DNA of 64,000 nt from the NCBI GenBank assembly GCA_963693085.1, contig OY856412.1, forward strand, positions 1,123,329,244-1,123,393,243. The letters are read 5' to 3'. The first letter of the stretch is position 1. Each line of letters opens with the position of its first letter. The position numbers and the translations under genes are program-made. The notes under the pieces are model-generated. The model saw only the letters and a list, made by a program, of their open reading frames with translations, made no database searches and was not told the origin of the DNA. Source of the DNA: Alisma plantago-aquatica (taxonomy: Eukaryota; Streptophyta; Magnoliopsida; Alismatales; Alismataceae). This document shows, piece after piece, positions 47,265 through 59,600 of this stretch.

Positions 47265-49285
47265 TTTGTGTGCTAGTTTTGGTGCAAATTGCAATTTACC
47301 CCAAAGTAGGGGGGTTGATGTGCAATTTGTCACTTCTAGAGTGTGTCTTCCATAATTTGACATCATCAAGAGGTGATCAGAGAAATATGTGGGCACCTTT
47401 TTTTGAACCTTAGTTGAGGAATGCCACCCTTTATGGTGACTAGGGTTCCTAAGGCTTGTTGTGTCTCGACCAAGTGTACATGGATGGGTGTAGTGACCCA
47501 TGTTGCGACCTATGTCACCACCTAGGTAGTTTTTGGTGTTTGTCTTGACCAAGACAATCTCCTAACCGTTTTAGTTTTGGAGAGGAACTCCTGATCACAA
47601 GGGTCATAGGCCATGTTTTGACAAGGTGGACCCAAGTGTGAAGAAGTTTCCCTTCTCTTTTTTTCCCTCCTTCTTTTGGTTCGGCCTAGTATGTGTCCAG
47701 AAATCCAAAAAACCTCTTTATTGTATTTTTCATACCTAACATTTTTCGTCGACCTATTTTTCCTAATTCACATCTTTGTTGAAAAAATTTCTTGAAGATT
47801 TGGACTACCTGAAAAAACTCTCTAATAATCCTTTATACTTTTTTTTTTGTTTTAGGGAAGTTTCTTTGGCAGTGGATACCTAAACTCAGATAGATCTAGC
47901 TCTGATAGAATTATTGAGTCTATCATATTTGAGTTTATTTGATTTTCGATTGCTATCAAAATACTTCAATTGGTATGCCAAAACTGGCTGTAACCCCATC
48001 GGTTGTAGGAGAAGTAAGGATGGGTACATAGAATAACTTTTTATTTAATTGATAATCATATAAAGTAGAAGATAATTTATCCATTTGCATATGAGATTCA
48101 TACCAGAGTATCCACTTTGAATTTTAAAGAAAGAGTCCAAAACATATTTGTTCTGAATCGGAAGGAGAAATGCACTGGAGTACTAATGTCTACCATGCAC
48201 CTGAATATACATATGGTAATGTTCTTTTCTCTCATTTTCTTGAGAAATCTTTGACTTTGGTGTCTTGTTCTTCTTGAGGTGATCTTTTGGCCAAAAGTGG
48301 AGACTTTGATGGAGCATCAAAATCCTTGGAGATTGTGTTCTTGGAGCTATCATCCTTAGAGTGATCTTCTTAAGGCGGGTTATATAACACTTAACCTACT
48401 CTATTATTGCACCTTTTTTACTTGCATGCTACAATTTTGTCTCTCTAAAATGTCCCCTTATCATGTTAGTAGATGATGATAAACTCTAGAACTTGATTGG
48501 TGGTTTTATCTTGCTTGGTTTATTAGAAATTTGAAACCCTAACTACATGAACCTGACTTTGGTGATTATGGTGTTATGGCGATCTTCCTATACCTTTTGA
48601 CCCTAATTTTGCTCCCATGCATGTTGGTCATGCGTCGTGGTGTTCTATGGAGTTTGAGTTCTATTATGGAGGTTTGAAACGTGGTTTTTATCTCTCTTAG
48701 ATGAAGTCCTCTTATAGTGGATCCATGATGCATGATTTAGGGTTCTTGGTGATGATGGTCAAGATGATCCCTAGTTTGGTCGAGTTGATACCTTAGTTTT
48801 TGGGTCATGGCCATGTCTTTCTTGTGGTTGTGACATAACTTGGTTGGTGGTCACGACATGCTTGGTCTTGGGTCATGACATCCCTTGGCTTGAGGTCGCG
48901 AAAAACTTGCTTCTTGGTGTCACGACATGTGCTTCTTGGTTGGTTGAAACCCTAACCCTAGAGGGTGGCAACATGTTGGTGTATGGGACTAGATTTGAGG
49001 AGGAGAGTCACATTAATGACATGTCTAGGTTGGACTAGTCACGACCAAGTTTTATGAGTGGTCGCTACATATGTATGATGGATGGTTGAGAGACATGCTT
49101 GATCACATAGTTGATATACTTTCATGACTAATGCATTAGCCATGTAGAGTGTTGTTTGGAAATTGTCTAATCAACCATAATCATAATTCTTAACCCTAAG
49201 ATGCTCCAAGATAGTGGGAGGTGGTGCACCTAGGGTTTGGTGTTTATATCTAGCTTTAAAACCCTAATCGGATATAGTGTGAAGT
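47265..49285 (+). repeat. 3' LTR of the plus-strand chromovirus, segment 2
   Basis: It continues the LTR after the LINE. It contains GGTCATGACATCCC/GTCGCGA-type repeats (48,800-48,930) and the AACCCTAATCGG block at 49,260 shared with 365-385. No gene is seen; the frame 48844-49038 lies within the repeat. Confidence 0.7.
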
Positions 49286-51066
49286 TGTAATGACCCCCCC
49301 CTCCCGGTGACCCCAAATTAAGGAAGACCAAGAAGTCAAAGCTGCTATCCTAAAATAAGATCAATGGTTTTGCAAATAATAAAAAATAATGAATAAATTA
49401 TACCAAAAACTAGGCTTAAAATAGGATAAAAAATTACTTTTCACATAACTTACAAAAATAGGAATTTGGAACTTCTACCCACTATAGAGTTCTATCTAAC
49501 TAAATTCTCCTTTATTCTTCACAAGTTCCACATTAATGTTTGTCCAATTTTAGATACTCCTAAAACACTGACAAAAAAACGGTGGTCAGTATAATGAATT
49601 ATACTGGTATATGGGGGAACCGAAATCTTGCATCTATTTGTAACAACATAATGCAACCAAATTATTACTTAACATATCAAACATACGTATTAAACATATC
49701 TACTCAATCCCTACATATCCTTTCCTCTGTGTTATCCCTATAGTGGACATGGATACTACCTCTCTCATATGGTAGATCTCAAATAGCCCCTATGATCCTA
49801 CCTCACAGGTAGACCACGACCTAGGGTTGTGTAGTCGTCTGGTCCTACCCCAAGGGTAGATCATGTACTAGGTCATCCATCTCATCATCATCAAAGCTGC
49901 AGAGGAGGACTAGCCAGTCATGCACATATATTTATGGTGATAGCCATAGTCACTTTATAATTGCATGAAATAAAAGTCAACCAAGCAGTTATTTCTAAGA
50001 AACATATAAAACCTCAAAAATTTCTATGAAACTAGAGCGATTATTCATAAGCGTAGCCACGTACCTAACTTGGAGATCTCACAAGAAATAAACACAATCC
50101 AATCCAATCAAGATGTCCAATCAATCAAGACAAGCAACAAATCAAGTAATCTTGATCTTGAAAATATGTATAACACCTAATTGTTACCATCTCATCCCAA
50201 AAAACTCCTTATTGACTTGGGACAACATTATAAGGTTTCTAGGTCTCATTAGGATTCATTAGGGTTTCTTAGATTAGTTTCTCAACCTTTATCTTTTTAG
50301 GACAACAAACCCTAAAATAGTGTTTCTACCCATAGAACCTTAATTACTCAAATTATCCAAATTAAGGATCCTTTATTTGCATATTGGCTCTAGAACATAG
50401 TATCTCTGTCTTAAACATGGATTTTCACAATTAAAACCCTTAAAAGACATATTCACCTAAATTAGAGTTTCTAAGACCATTAATGCACTTTATACACATG
50501 AAACCCTAAATTGAGCCAATTATGTACAAAGATCATTCTTTTAGATTTAAACATCCTATTTGTTAAGAAAAAGTTAATATTAATTTAAATCATCTATATC
50601 ACTTTATTACATCTCATTAATATCAAAATTAGGATTTCTTGTTCATAAATACATCAAAGGTGACAACTTTATACGCTTTTTGAGTTGCAAGCAGATTTAG
50701 CATTTAATTCTATTTTTATTGGATTCCTTGATTTTTCTAATCAATTTCCATATATAACTTGTCACGATCAGAGCTACCAATAATTAATTAATATTTTCAC
50801 AAGATAATTACCTTTGGGCCAATAGGATTTTGCCACGTCATCAATCCGACTCCTTTTTATCCTTGAGTCCACATTGATCCCGACTGGACCAGTGGATGCT
50901 AGCCATGTAGTGCCACGCTGGGGTACGGCTTGCTCCCCCGCAGACACGGCAAAGCCCCTTTTCTGCCCTTCCTCCTCATCACCAAAGCTAGGGGCACAAA
51001 GGTCTTTTCCTCCTATTGCATCTTCAACCTCGGGAGCCCCTGCTTTGTGAAGCAGTGCCCAGCTGT

Positions 51067-51350
51067 GGTCAACCCTATATTTGACTTTGGGCTCTGAAGC
51101 ATCTAAAGGGAACGCAGTGGCACACACACCTCTGCTAGCCTCCTTCAAAGCCATTTGTGGTTTCAATTTCCCCAAAGGCAGAGTGAGATGAGAGGATGAC
51201 TCCCTTGACCTGCCAGTGAGGCCCTCACAACAACAGGGTAGTAAACACGGTATCCAGCAGAATTGAGGGTGTCAACTCGCTGATGGCACTCGGTCGGAGC
51301 CACCAATATAATAATCCACCTCTAAGGGTGTCCAAGGCCCCATATTTATA
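51067..51350. repeat. Tandem duplication in the solo LTR, copy 1
   Basis: GGTCAACC...TTTGACTTTGGGCTCTGAAG and about 284 bases following recur from 51351 with some 10% differences by eye. Copy 1 ends in the TATA box at 51342-51350. The frame 50774-51175 on the minus strand crosses it and is not considered a gene. Confidence 0.9.
51342..51350 (-). promoter_or_regulatory. TATA-like box of the solo LTR
   Basis: TATAAATAT on the minus strand at the junction of the two tandem units, similar to the LTR TATA boxes at 10469 and 17467. Confidence 0.5.
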
Positions 51351-51628
51351 GGTCAACCTTGTGTTTGACTTTGGGCTCTGAAGCATCTGAAGGGAACGCG
51401 ATGGCACACACACCTCTGCTAGCCTCCTCCGAAGGCATCTGTGGTTTCAATTTCCCCAAAGGCAGAGTGAGATGAGCGGATGAATCCCTTGACCTGCTGA
51501 TGAGGTCCTCACAACAACAGGGTGGTAAACACAGTATCTAGCAGAATTGAGGGTGTCAACTCACTCATGGCACTCGGTCGGAGCCACCAGTATAATCATC
51601 CACCTCTGATGGGGTCCAAGGCCCCCCT
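51351..51628. repeat. Tandem duplication in the solo LTR, copy 2
   Basis: Second unit, ending GGGTCCAAGGCCCCC. The other two LTRs have no such duplication at this place. Confidence 0.9.
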
Positions 51629-52489
51629 ATGGCTGTCGAGAATTCCTGGATTGGGAAAAACACCTAGAGGCAATGAAACCCAAGGAAACTAGGGGTAGAT
51701 CAACTCAGATTGATCCCCAAATCTATTGGAAACATTTGCTAAATCTGATGTGTCCTGGTTTGCAAGTATTTTGATTGGGAAAACTCAGTTCCTACGGCTC
51801 CTCTTTCCTATTTCAGCAAGAGCTAGGGGACGGCTTGTCCTCCATTGATTTGTTGATCTGATGGCCCTAAATGTGTGTGCCCAAGAAAAAGAAATCTAAT
51901 TAGAAATAGGAAAATTATGACATTTAATATGATAAATTGATTAGCCTATCACTTTAGGAAAACTTGCAAAATCCATAACTCTCTCCTTATTTATCCTTTT
52001 TCATCAAAATTTTAGGGATAGTCTTATTTTAACATTATATACTCATATCCCAAGTTTGAGTTCCAAAATCAAACGGAAAGAGGTGGTTTCTTTACATGCA
52101 AGTTATTACCTATTAAAGCTTAGTTTATTCATATTTCCTCTCCCTTTCACTTTTATCTTCTTTATGTAGATTCCTTGTATCACAAGAAACCATGTGGATT
52201 CAAAATCTCATCCATGATGATCAATTATACATATTATCACATATTTCTCATATTTTTTTCATTATCTCAATTTCTCGTCTTAATAATGCATTGTTTGATT
52301 TCTTCTTTTTCTTTTAATCATATTGGATTCATAAACATATTATGATGCATGAAATCCCATGCACAAAGGAAATATTGCAAAGGAATCCCATTGCATACAC
52401 ATAAATCATATAATTCCATAATCATACATTTATTGGGGAAAGTGCATTTCCAACCATAGGTACCCAAAAATTGGGGTTGTAACAAAAGC

Positions 52490-53919
52490 CCTGACCCTAA
52501 AATCAGAAATTGACATGTTCGTTTCTCTATATTGGAAGGATCATTATGATATGATGACTTTCTCTCTCTCTTTTATAACCTCTAACCTTACATGTAATAT
52601 CAACTTGATTATCGTAGCTAGTGTATGCTATGATGGATGTGATATAATATAGATGGAATGAGTTTTTAGGAGGCATGTTGAGACACTTGTGATACATGAA
52701 TGATGTGAATGGATCTTACGACATGGTAATGATATGATGGCCTTGGAATGGCAGTATTACAGGTCTCCTTTGGGGATAGTGTGACAAGTTCACACCATGT
52801 ATGTTTTATATCTTCTGGTTTTGTATCTTTCCCTTATCTTTGTAGAGCTTTTTATGGCTTTGTAAATTATAACTTGATTGATGCTAAAAGATACCTAATT
52901 GTCTTAACTAATAAAGTGGAACTTAATCTTGTAGTTTACCTTGTGTCATAGATCCATCTTTAGCGTCAACACTTTCTAAATGGTGAGATGGGTTTTCCCT
53001 TACAGGAAGCTCAGAGTCATATATTGTTGAGTATATCCATTCATAGGATTGGTTGTGGGAAATACCCTAATATGAGTGCAGATGCAGGCCATAACTCAGT
53101 GATATGATTCTTATGAGGTTCCACAAGATTGTTTTCGAGCCATACCCTGGTAGGAGTGCCACTGCGGGATGTAGCTTAGTTTTCACTAGCATCGTGACAT
53201 GTGCCAAGGTGGGCTTGGAGTTTCTCAATTTGACTATATGTCACTGGTTGTAGTTTATTGGTATGTCTCTACGATGTACTCTTGTACTGACCATGTGGTT
53301 TGGTGAGTTTGTAGATTCTGACTCTTCCATTGACGTTGTATGGCACTGATTTCATCTTAGAAGTGGTCAGTTGATTTGAGTGGTATGACTCAAATCGTCA
53401 GGGCATAAAGAAATACATAATCAGTAATGTAGTATGCTTTTTTAGGGTTAAATATGAAAACATTAGATGATGCCTTGATTTTCTTTTTTATAGTATAGAA
53501 GGTAGAAAATATACAAGTTCTTCATATTCCTTCTTGGATGATAAGATGTTCTACAAATCAGTCATGATTACTTAATTTGCTCAGTTACTATTACCTTTAC
53601 CGTCTATCTTTGTATTATATATATGTGTATATAATAGTGTGGGTGGAGAATTATATCTCCCGCTGAGATTTGGATCTCAGCCTGTGGGTTTCTCCACATC
53701 TTTTAGGTGTACATGCATGAGGAGGTAGAGAGCATGCAGTTGAGGAAGAGCAGTAGCAAGAAGGATAGTAGCTAACAAGGTTGGGTGTGTTTGCTTGTAT
53801 GTCTTTGGGGTTAGGGTCCTAAAGTTGTCCCTATACACTCTGGTTTTTTTTTATGGTTTTTGAGTGTGTTTTGTAGAGATGCTATCAATATGTGTTTTTA
53901 GCTTATGTTCCCCTTGATG

Positions 53920-53921
<2 letters not shown>
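52490..53921 (+). repeat. 3' LTR of the plus-strand chromovirus, segment 3
   Basis: It resumes after the solo LTR and parallels 400-1950 block by block: 'taacttgattgatgctaaaag' (52,868), 'catagatccatcttt' (52,947), 'gtatggcactgattt' (53,337) and 'ttctccacatcttttaggt' (53,690). Its 3' end is lost at the TA microsatellite. Confidence 0.75.
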
Positions 53922-53959
<38 letters not shown>

Positions 53960-53971
53960 GTATATATATAT
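53922..53971. repeat. (TA)n microsatellite
   Basis: About 50 bases of alternating T and A with two TG interruptions, joining the broken LTR and the LINE fragment. Confidence 0.95.
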
Positions 53972-53973
53972 AG

Positions 53974-54880
53974 TTGAGTGGGCACAATTATAGCCAAATT
54001 GATTATATCCTTATGAGGAAGGTGGATCACAATATTTGCAAGGATTGTGATGTGATTCCTGGCGAAGAACTCACGAACCAACATAGGTTGGCAGTTTTGG
54101 ATATTAAGATGAAGATCAATAAAGGAAAGTACAACAGAAACAAAGTTAGTACAATCAAGTGGTGGAATCTTAAAGGAGAAAAGAAATTGACTTTTCATGA
54201 TAAACTTGGCAAGGAGGGAACTTGGAACTTGGAGCCTGGTGGTAACACTATGTGGCATAACATGAGATCATGCATAATAAAAATTTCCAAGGAGGTTTTG
54301 GTGGAGTGCAAAGGTTGTGGGCCTACAGATAAAGAGACTTGGTGGTGGAGTGATAAAGTACAAAAGGCTATTAATATAAAAAGGGAGATCTATAGGATCT
54401 TGCCTAAATCTCGAGATGATGCAACGTTCCAAAGATGCAAGCAAGCAATGAAAGAAGCTAAAAAGGTTGTTCATGAGGCAAGGTCTAGATACTTTGATGA
54501 TATTTATAAGAAGTTGGACACAAGAGAAGAGGAAAAAGATATATATAAAATGGCTCGTATAAGAGAAGCGAAAGGAAGAGACTTGAGTCAAGTGAAGAAA
54601 TGCCTCAAGAATGAAGATGGCAGGGTGTTGGTGAAAGGACGATGATATCAAGAACCAGTGGAGAAATTACTTCTATAAGAATTTCAATGGAGATATTGCA
54701 AATAATATTAGAGACTTGTGTGACATGAATACAAGAGATATCATTTACACATGACGAGTTTCACCATTTGAGATCAAGAATGCTTTAAGGAAGATGAAAA
54801 TGAGAAAGGCATGCAGATCAGACGGTATTCCCATCAATGTATGGAAGAGTATGGGGGATGAAGGAGTCATGTGGTTAACA
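53974..54880 (+). pseudogene. RTE-type LINE fragment (endonuclease end to start of RT)
   Basis: The 223-codon frame 53974-54645 starts within the apurinic-type endonuclease: S-Q-I-D-Y-I-L-M-R, C-D-V-I-P-G-E, H-R-L-A-V-L-D. It runs through the linker (I-K-W-W-N-L-K, then E-T-W-W-W-S-D-K-V-Q, then L-D-T-R-E-E-E-K-D-I-Y-K-M-A), which fits plant RTE-clade LINEs. A frame change at about 54,645 leads to W-R-N-Y-F-Y-K-N-F-N and S-D-G-I-P-I-N-V-W-K, the RT start. RT then breaks off at the junction with an L1-type fragment. Confidence 0.82.
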
Positions 54881-55927
54881 AAGCCAACATGAAAGTTGAT
54901 TTTGAATATCTTCTGGACAAAATCAACAGGAAAGTTGCGGCCTGGAAGGCCAATCTCCTATCTTTTGCAGGCAGACGTCTCTTGATTGAACATGTTTTGT
55001 CCTCATCCACCCTCTACATGGTAACTACAGTCGGTATTCCTGCCAACATCGCCAAGAGAATTGAAGCTTTGTTTTCTAATTTCCTCTGGGCTAATAGATC
55101 TAATCAGCCCAGGCGGGCTTGGCTGAGTTGGCACCGAGTAGCTATCCCCACATCGAGAGGAGGACTTGGACTCTCCCCTATCTTGCTACTTAATTGAGAT
55201 TTCTTGGCCAAGGCCTGTTGTGACATCATTGCAGGGGATTCCTTGTGGGCCTCTTTTTGTAGAAATAAATATCATTCGGTAGCAATGAACAGATCTGGTC
55301 TGCACCCGCCAAAGCTAAAGCTCAGTGCCATGGCTTCACCATACTGGAAGAATCTTTGGAAGCTGATGCCTACTATTTACCCCAAATGCAGATGGATAGT
55401 AGGGAGAGGAGATATCCCCTTTTGGGACGTTGTGTGGTGTGAAGAGAGGCTTGCTGATTATGCTATTTTGACATTCGACCACCACTACGATTTTCGAGTT
55501 GCGGATTTCTGGATCCATGGGCATGGCTGGGACTGGGAGACTCTTAGCAAGATTGTTGATGAATACAACCTACACCTCATTCGTAACTCGGATGTCTCTA
55601 TCTCCCCATCTGCTGACAAGATTATCTGGACTCTTGAGGAGAACAGGAACTTCTCTATGAAATCAGTTAAATGACTCTTGAATCCTGAACCTGATGAAAA
55701 CAATTCTCTTAAGTGGCTTTGGGACCTTGACTGCCCAAAGGCCAGTGCTAATATCTGGAAGTTCTTTAGGAAGGTGGCCCCTACATATGACAACATTCAC
55801 ATATGTCACATTCCCATTGTTTCTACATGTTGTTGTTGTGAAGACCACACGATGGAAGATGCCAAGCACCTCTTGTTTGAAGGTCAGCTGGCTGTGGATC
55901 TGTGGCGTCGATTCTTGAGAGTGATTG
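54881..55927 (+). pseudogene. L1-like LINE fragment (end of RT, zf-RVT), cut by the CACTA element
   Basis: 54,885-55,197 reads F-E-Y-L-L-D-K-I-N-R-K-V-A-A-W-K, S-F-A-G-R-R-L-L-I and R-G-G-L-G-L-S-P. After a stop, 55204-55671 continues with F-L-A-K-A-C-C-D, W-I-V-G-R-G-D-I-P-F-W and a zf-RVT part, C-C-C-C-E-D-H-T...H-L-L-F-E (55,835-55,885), followed by L-W-R-R-F. The frame stops at 55,927, where the CACTA end starts; the remainder presumably lies beyond the transposon. Such frames are often annotated as host 'RT domain' genes. Confidence 0.82.
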
Positions 55928-56400
55928 CACTACTACAGAAACGGCCTTTGGCGTCGGTCGTTTAACCCCATTTGGCGTCGGTTTCCAACCGACGCCTATG
56001 TGGGCGCCGCTAAAGGTCGAACACTTCGGCGTCGGTTTTTTAACCGACGCCTATTTAGCCTATAGGCGTCGGTCGTTTAGTAGATATCCGACGCCAAACA
56101 GGGTCCGCGCCACAGAAAATGGCGTCAGCTAGGGCACTTTCTGCGTCGGTTATTCATCTCAAAACCGACGCAGAAAGTGCCCTAGCTGACGCCATTTTCT
56201 GTGGCGCGGACCCTGTTTGGCGTCGGCTATCTACTAAACGACCGACGCCTACAGTTTAAATAGGCGTCGGTTTGATATGAATATCCGACGCCAATTCCAG
56301 GACTGCTTTGGCCACATAAGGCGTCGGTTATATTAAACAACCGACGCTGTAGGTCTTTGCTGACGGTTTTCGATAAATAACCGACGCCTATTTATATTTT
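55928..56400. repeat. CACTA subterminal repeats
   Basis: Nine or so hairpins are built from GGCGTCGGT/ACCGACGCC with 7-20 base loops, starting at about 55,949, 55,972, 56,029, 56,065, 56,142, 56,220, 56,261, 56,320 and 56,362. In En/Spm, short subterminal motifs are bound by TNPA; these are the likely equivalents. Confidence 0.88.
56063..56251. repeat. 189-bp near-perfect palindrome in the CACTA end
   Basis: The arms 56063-56151 and 56163-56251 match with only a couple of differences (for example ATATCC against GGCTAT next to the inner GGCGTCGG). The 11-base loop is ATTCATCTCAA. The arms include GGGTCCGCGCC and AGCTAGGGCACTTTC, apart from the hairpin core motif. Confidence 0.92.
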
Positions 56401-56452
56401 TTTTTTTTTCATATCAGTTTGCAGGCCTGCTGTGGCTGGTCAGCAGGATGAG

Positions 56453-56484
56453 AACCTGCAGTTCAGTTTTCTGAACTGCAGGTT
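56453..56484. repeat. Perfect 14-bp stem-loop near the end of the TNPA/Ulp1 gene
   Basis: AACCTGCAGTTCAG, loop TTTT, CTGAACTGCAGGTT. It lies about 185 bases beyond the stop codon on the minus strand, so it may be in the transcript's 3' end. Further GCAGG/CCTGC words surround it. Confidence 0.85.
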
Positions 56485-56667
56485 TACGACATCCATTGAT
56501 ATCAGCCTACAAACAGGCCGCAAACCTGCAAAAGTCACAAGCAAAATTCTACACAAGTACATTCATTCAGACATCAATTCAATTCTCACATTCACACATA
56601 TAGAAACATTCAAATACATGCATTAACATTCACAAACATTCATTTACAAACATTCATTTACAAAGTA

Positions 56668-59600
56668 TCATTCATTATCACTATCAGCATCCCAATTATA
56701 TCTTACAGTTGCCACTGTTTGTACAGCTATTGCCCATTCTTCTCTTACTTCATTTAATGCTTCCATCGTATATGGAGCATTTATTTTTTTTAAACGTTTA
56801 CCTGTAGTGTGGTCAGTTTTAAACACCTGCAAAGAGAATGATGTATATATATAAGTAATAATATAAAAATAATATAAGATTGATATATTGCATACTAACT
56901 AATGAGACTATATATAATACCTCATGTATGGTATCGATGTCCAATGCGGCATATTTGATAATCATATGCATAAATCGCATCACATAGTATGCGCATGCCC
57001 AGCCATTGTCTTGTGTAGCACACTATAAATTGAAACATACAAAATAATACAACTAAGCACAATTCACATCAATAATATATATATTCGAGTCGGGAACTTA
57101 CTTTTACGTTCTGCCAATTTATTGGCTGGTTCTTTTTCGTTGGGACCGTTCCTCCAGCCTTTTTGAATGCATCTAAACCCCTACATGTTAATATAACACA
57201 ATAAATTGCATAAGTAAATAGTAATGTAATAAAAGATGTTAACGGATATAAAAATGAAATATTTCTCACCAGAATAGTGGCATTCTCATTACGTGTCCAA
57301 TTTTAGTGTTCAATGTACTCCCCGCAGGATCTAGATAATAAACAGTGAATGTCTCGGGGGCAATAACTAGTAACTCCCAATGTCTACCGCTACAAGTAGA
57401 AGTTAACAATTAATAACTCAAAATGCAAAATAAAAATGGAATTTTCTAAAGTCCAAATTATAAATAAAGTAAACATACTTGACATTGAATGGAGCTATTA
57501 TTATCTTCTTCTTTTGCTGACCAAAAATTGTAAAAGCATCTATACAGTATTGTTGAACATTATCAGGGTCTTTAGCTACCAAACTAATCAATGATGGAAT
57601 CAAAAATCCCACATGATCAAATGCAAATTGTTTGCAATGATCTTCGACTAGGTAGCTGCAAAACATATAGGCGTATGCATTAATATATAAGAAACCAGAT
57701 CACCGGAGCTTACACAAGGTATATGGATGTATAAACAAGATCTCACCTTATCCATGTCTCTATCATTGATGTATTCAGCCAATCATACTTAAACAGCTCA
57801 ATAATATCTTCTATCAATAAAGAGCTATCGTATGATTGACCTGCATAATCTGCATCTAAAGAAATAATTATAGGGCAATGTACATTATGTGCCCGTAGCC
57901 AACATGCCATTCCCCTACAAGCAGGACCTAACGGGTATGTTAGGTCAGTTGGAACCCAATCGGGTAATGTGGGAACTGGAAGTGGAGGCCTAGGTGCTCC
58001 TGGTGTCTTCTTTTTAACCTGTACATATAATTTCAGATCAGTTGACATCATATATACACATTAACAGTCTAAATCAATGTAAATTTATCTTACAATTTCA
58101 GTCGTGTAGATGACATCTGCTTTGGGCCACAATATGACCCCGCCTTCTGCCTCACCAAGTGTATCAATATCCGGGTGGGCATATGGCAATGTAGCTTCTC
58201 TCCAATCGGGTAACACACGTATCGGGCTCACACGAACGTAGCCCTGTGGCATTGGAGTCCCGTGAAACATTGCCCCAGGAAGGGACGGGTAAGCCTGCGC
58301 CTCTGCGACAACGTAGTTTTGCATTCTTAAGCGGCATGGCTTCAATGCCTACAAATTTACGTAAAGAATATTATACATATATACATATCATCTTGAAAAC
58401 ATAACAACTTGAAAAGACTAACTACAATGTCATAAACAATACTTACAACAGACGTGCTAGGCGATGGGTCTCCAGGATTACTCGCAGTGTGTGCATCAGG
58501 AGAAGAGTGGGTCGCCATAGGCGTATTGGAAGCCTGAGATGCCTGCCACCGCATCAATTCTTCCTTGACCTTCTCAGCAACTACATCGTTGACCTTCTTA
58601 GCAACTAAATCCTCAACTCTCTTATTCTCCTATACATGGATAAAAGAAACATTAGATTCTTATTAATGAATTTCCTTTTGCAGTAACATTCTAAAAAAAG
58701 AATAGGTTACCTCTTCTTGAGAAAGTCCCGCTCTGGGTTTGCGCTGGGATGGCCCAAAGAATGCTTTGATGCCAACACCAGCGCCGGCACCTCTAACACG
58801 TCCAGGATGCTCTGGGTTACCCAGAGCAACTGTCAATTCATCCCTTGTGCCCTGAGGGATGAACGTGCCTTGTTTCCTCTGCTCGTGCAGCTCCCGCTAA
58901 TCACCATAAACAGAAATTGGTAAGTTAACACCACAAATAATCAATATTCAAACGATTTCTGTAAGAGTTGTATTTTACCATTTTTTCTGCCGCCTCAGCA
59001 GTTACAGGCTTCTTTATTTCACCCTTCTTGTTTTGCCTGCCAGCTATCCAGATATCATGGCGAGGAATGGGTGTGGTAGACTCCTGAGTAGGAGCAGACT
59101 CCTGAGTAGCCGCAGACTCCGCCTGTAGTCTTTGGCGAACGCTTGCATAGCCTTTTGGACCCATAGTGTGGTCATGCACATTCAGTGCACGCCTTGCTTT
59201 TTGTGCGTCACTGAGGGCCTAGTTAGTATGCACATTAATGATTTGGTTAGTAGCACTAAATGCTAATCTTGAATAGGTGAATACAATGTATATTAATTAA
59301 ATTAGGAGTGACGCCTAATACCTTGAATTCTTCAGATTTTCTTGAAGCAACAAAATTGTCCCAATCTTCTTTGTCCAAGAAGTTCCATTGTTCAAGGGCT
59401 GACTTCTTCTTCTTATCACCCTCTTTTATGTATTCTCTATTCAGATTTGTCCTATAATTCCTAAGCATCTTTCCAGCGCGTTGCATCACATTTTTACGAT
59501 GCAACTTCTCATCCAATGCAAACAGATTCTGTAAAATAGAAATGTTATTAACTAGTATCCAAAATAGAATTGCAAATAATAGAATTTGTAATCTACAAAA

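Larger units (their letters stand above)
49286..52484 (-). mobile_element. Solo LTR of the Tekay-type family
   Basis: It begins TGTAATGACCCCCCCCTCCC and ends GGGGTTGTAACA, matching the termini of the 8561/15565 LTRs, and shares the CTACC/GGTAG cluster and the 'gcatttcc..' region. It is 3199 bp, longer because of a tandem duplication. Flanks GAAGT (49281-49285) and AAAGC (52485-52489) could be a decayed 5-bp duplication. The sequence on either side joins into an uninterrupted copy of the LTR seen at 365-420, so the host LTR was cleanly interrupted. Confidence 0.88.

Noticed and set aside
50774..51413. 133- and 62-codon minus frames in the solo LTR as a captured gene
   Set aside because: They lie in and around the tandem duplication, have no stable frame between the two units, and match no known domain.
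49281..52489. GAAGT/AAAGC as a firm target duplication of the solo LTR
   Set aside because: Two mismatches in five bases; compatible with decay but not proof, so the call rests on LTR termini and collinearity of the flanks.
1..53921. LTR fragments 1-2186 and 44,021-53,921 as the two LTRs of one giant nested element
   Set aside because: An integrase-chromodomain remnant follows the first LTR within 2 kb and another precedes the second LTR, so the internal order does not fit one element; two related insertions are more likely.
55204..55674. 156-codon frame as a host 'reverse transcriptase domain' gene
   Set aside because: It is one segment of an L1-like LINE interrupted by stops and by the CACTA element.
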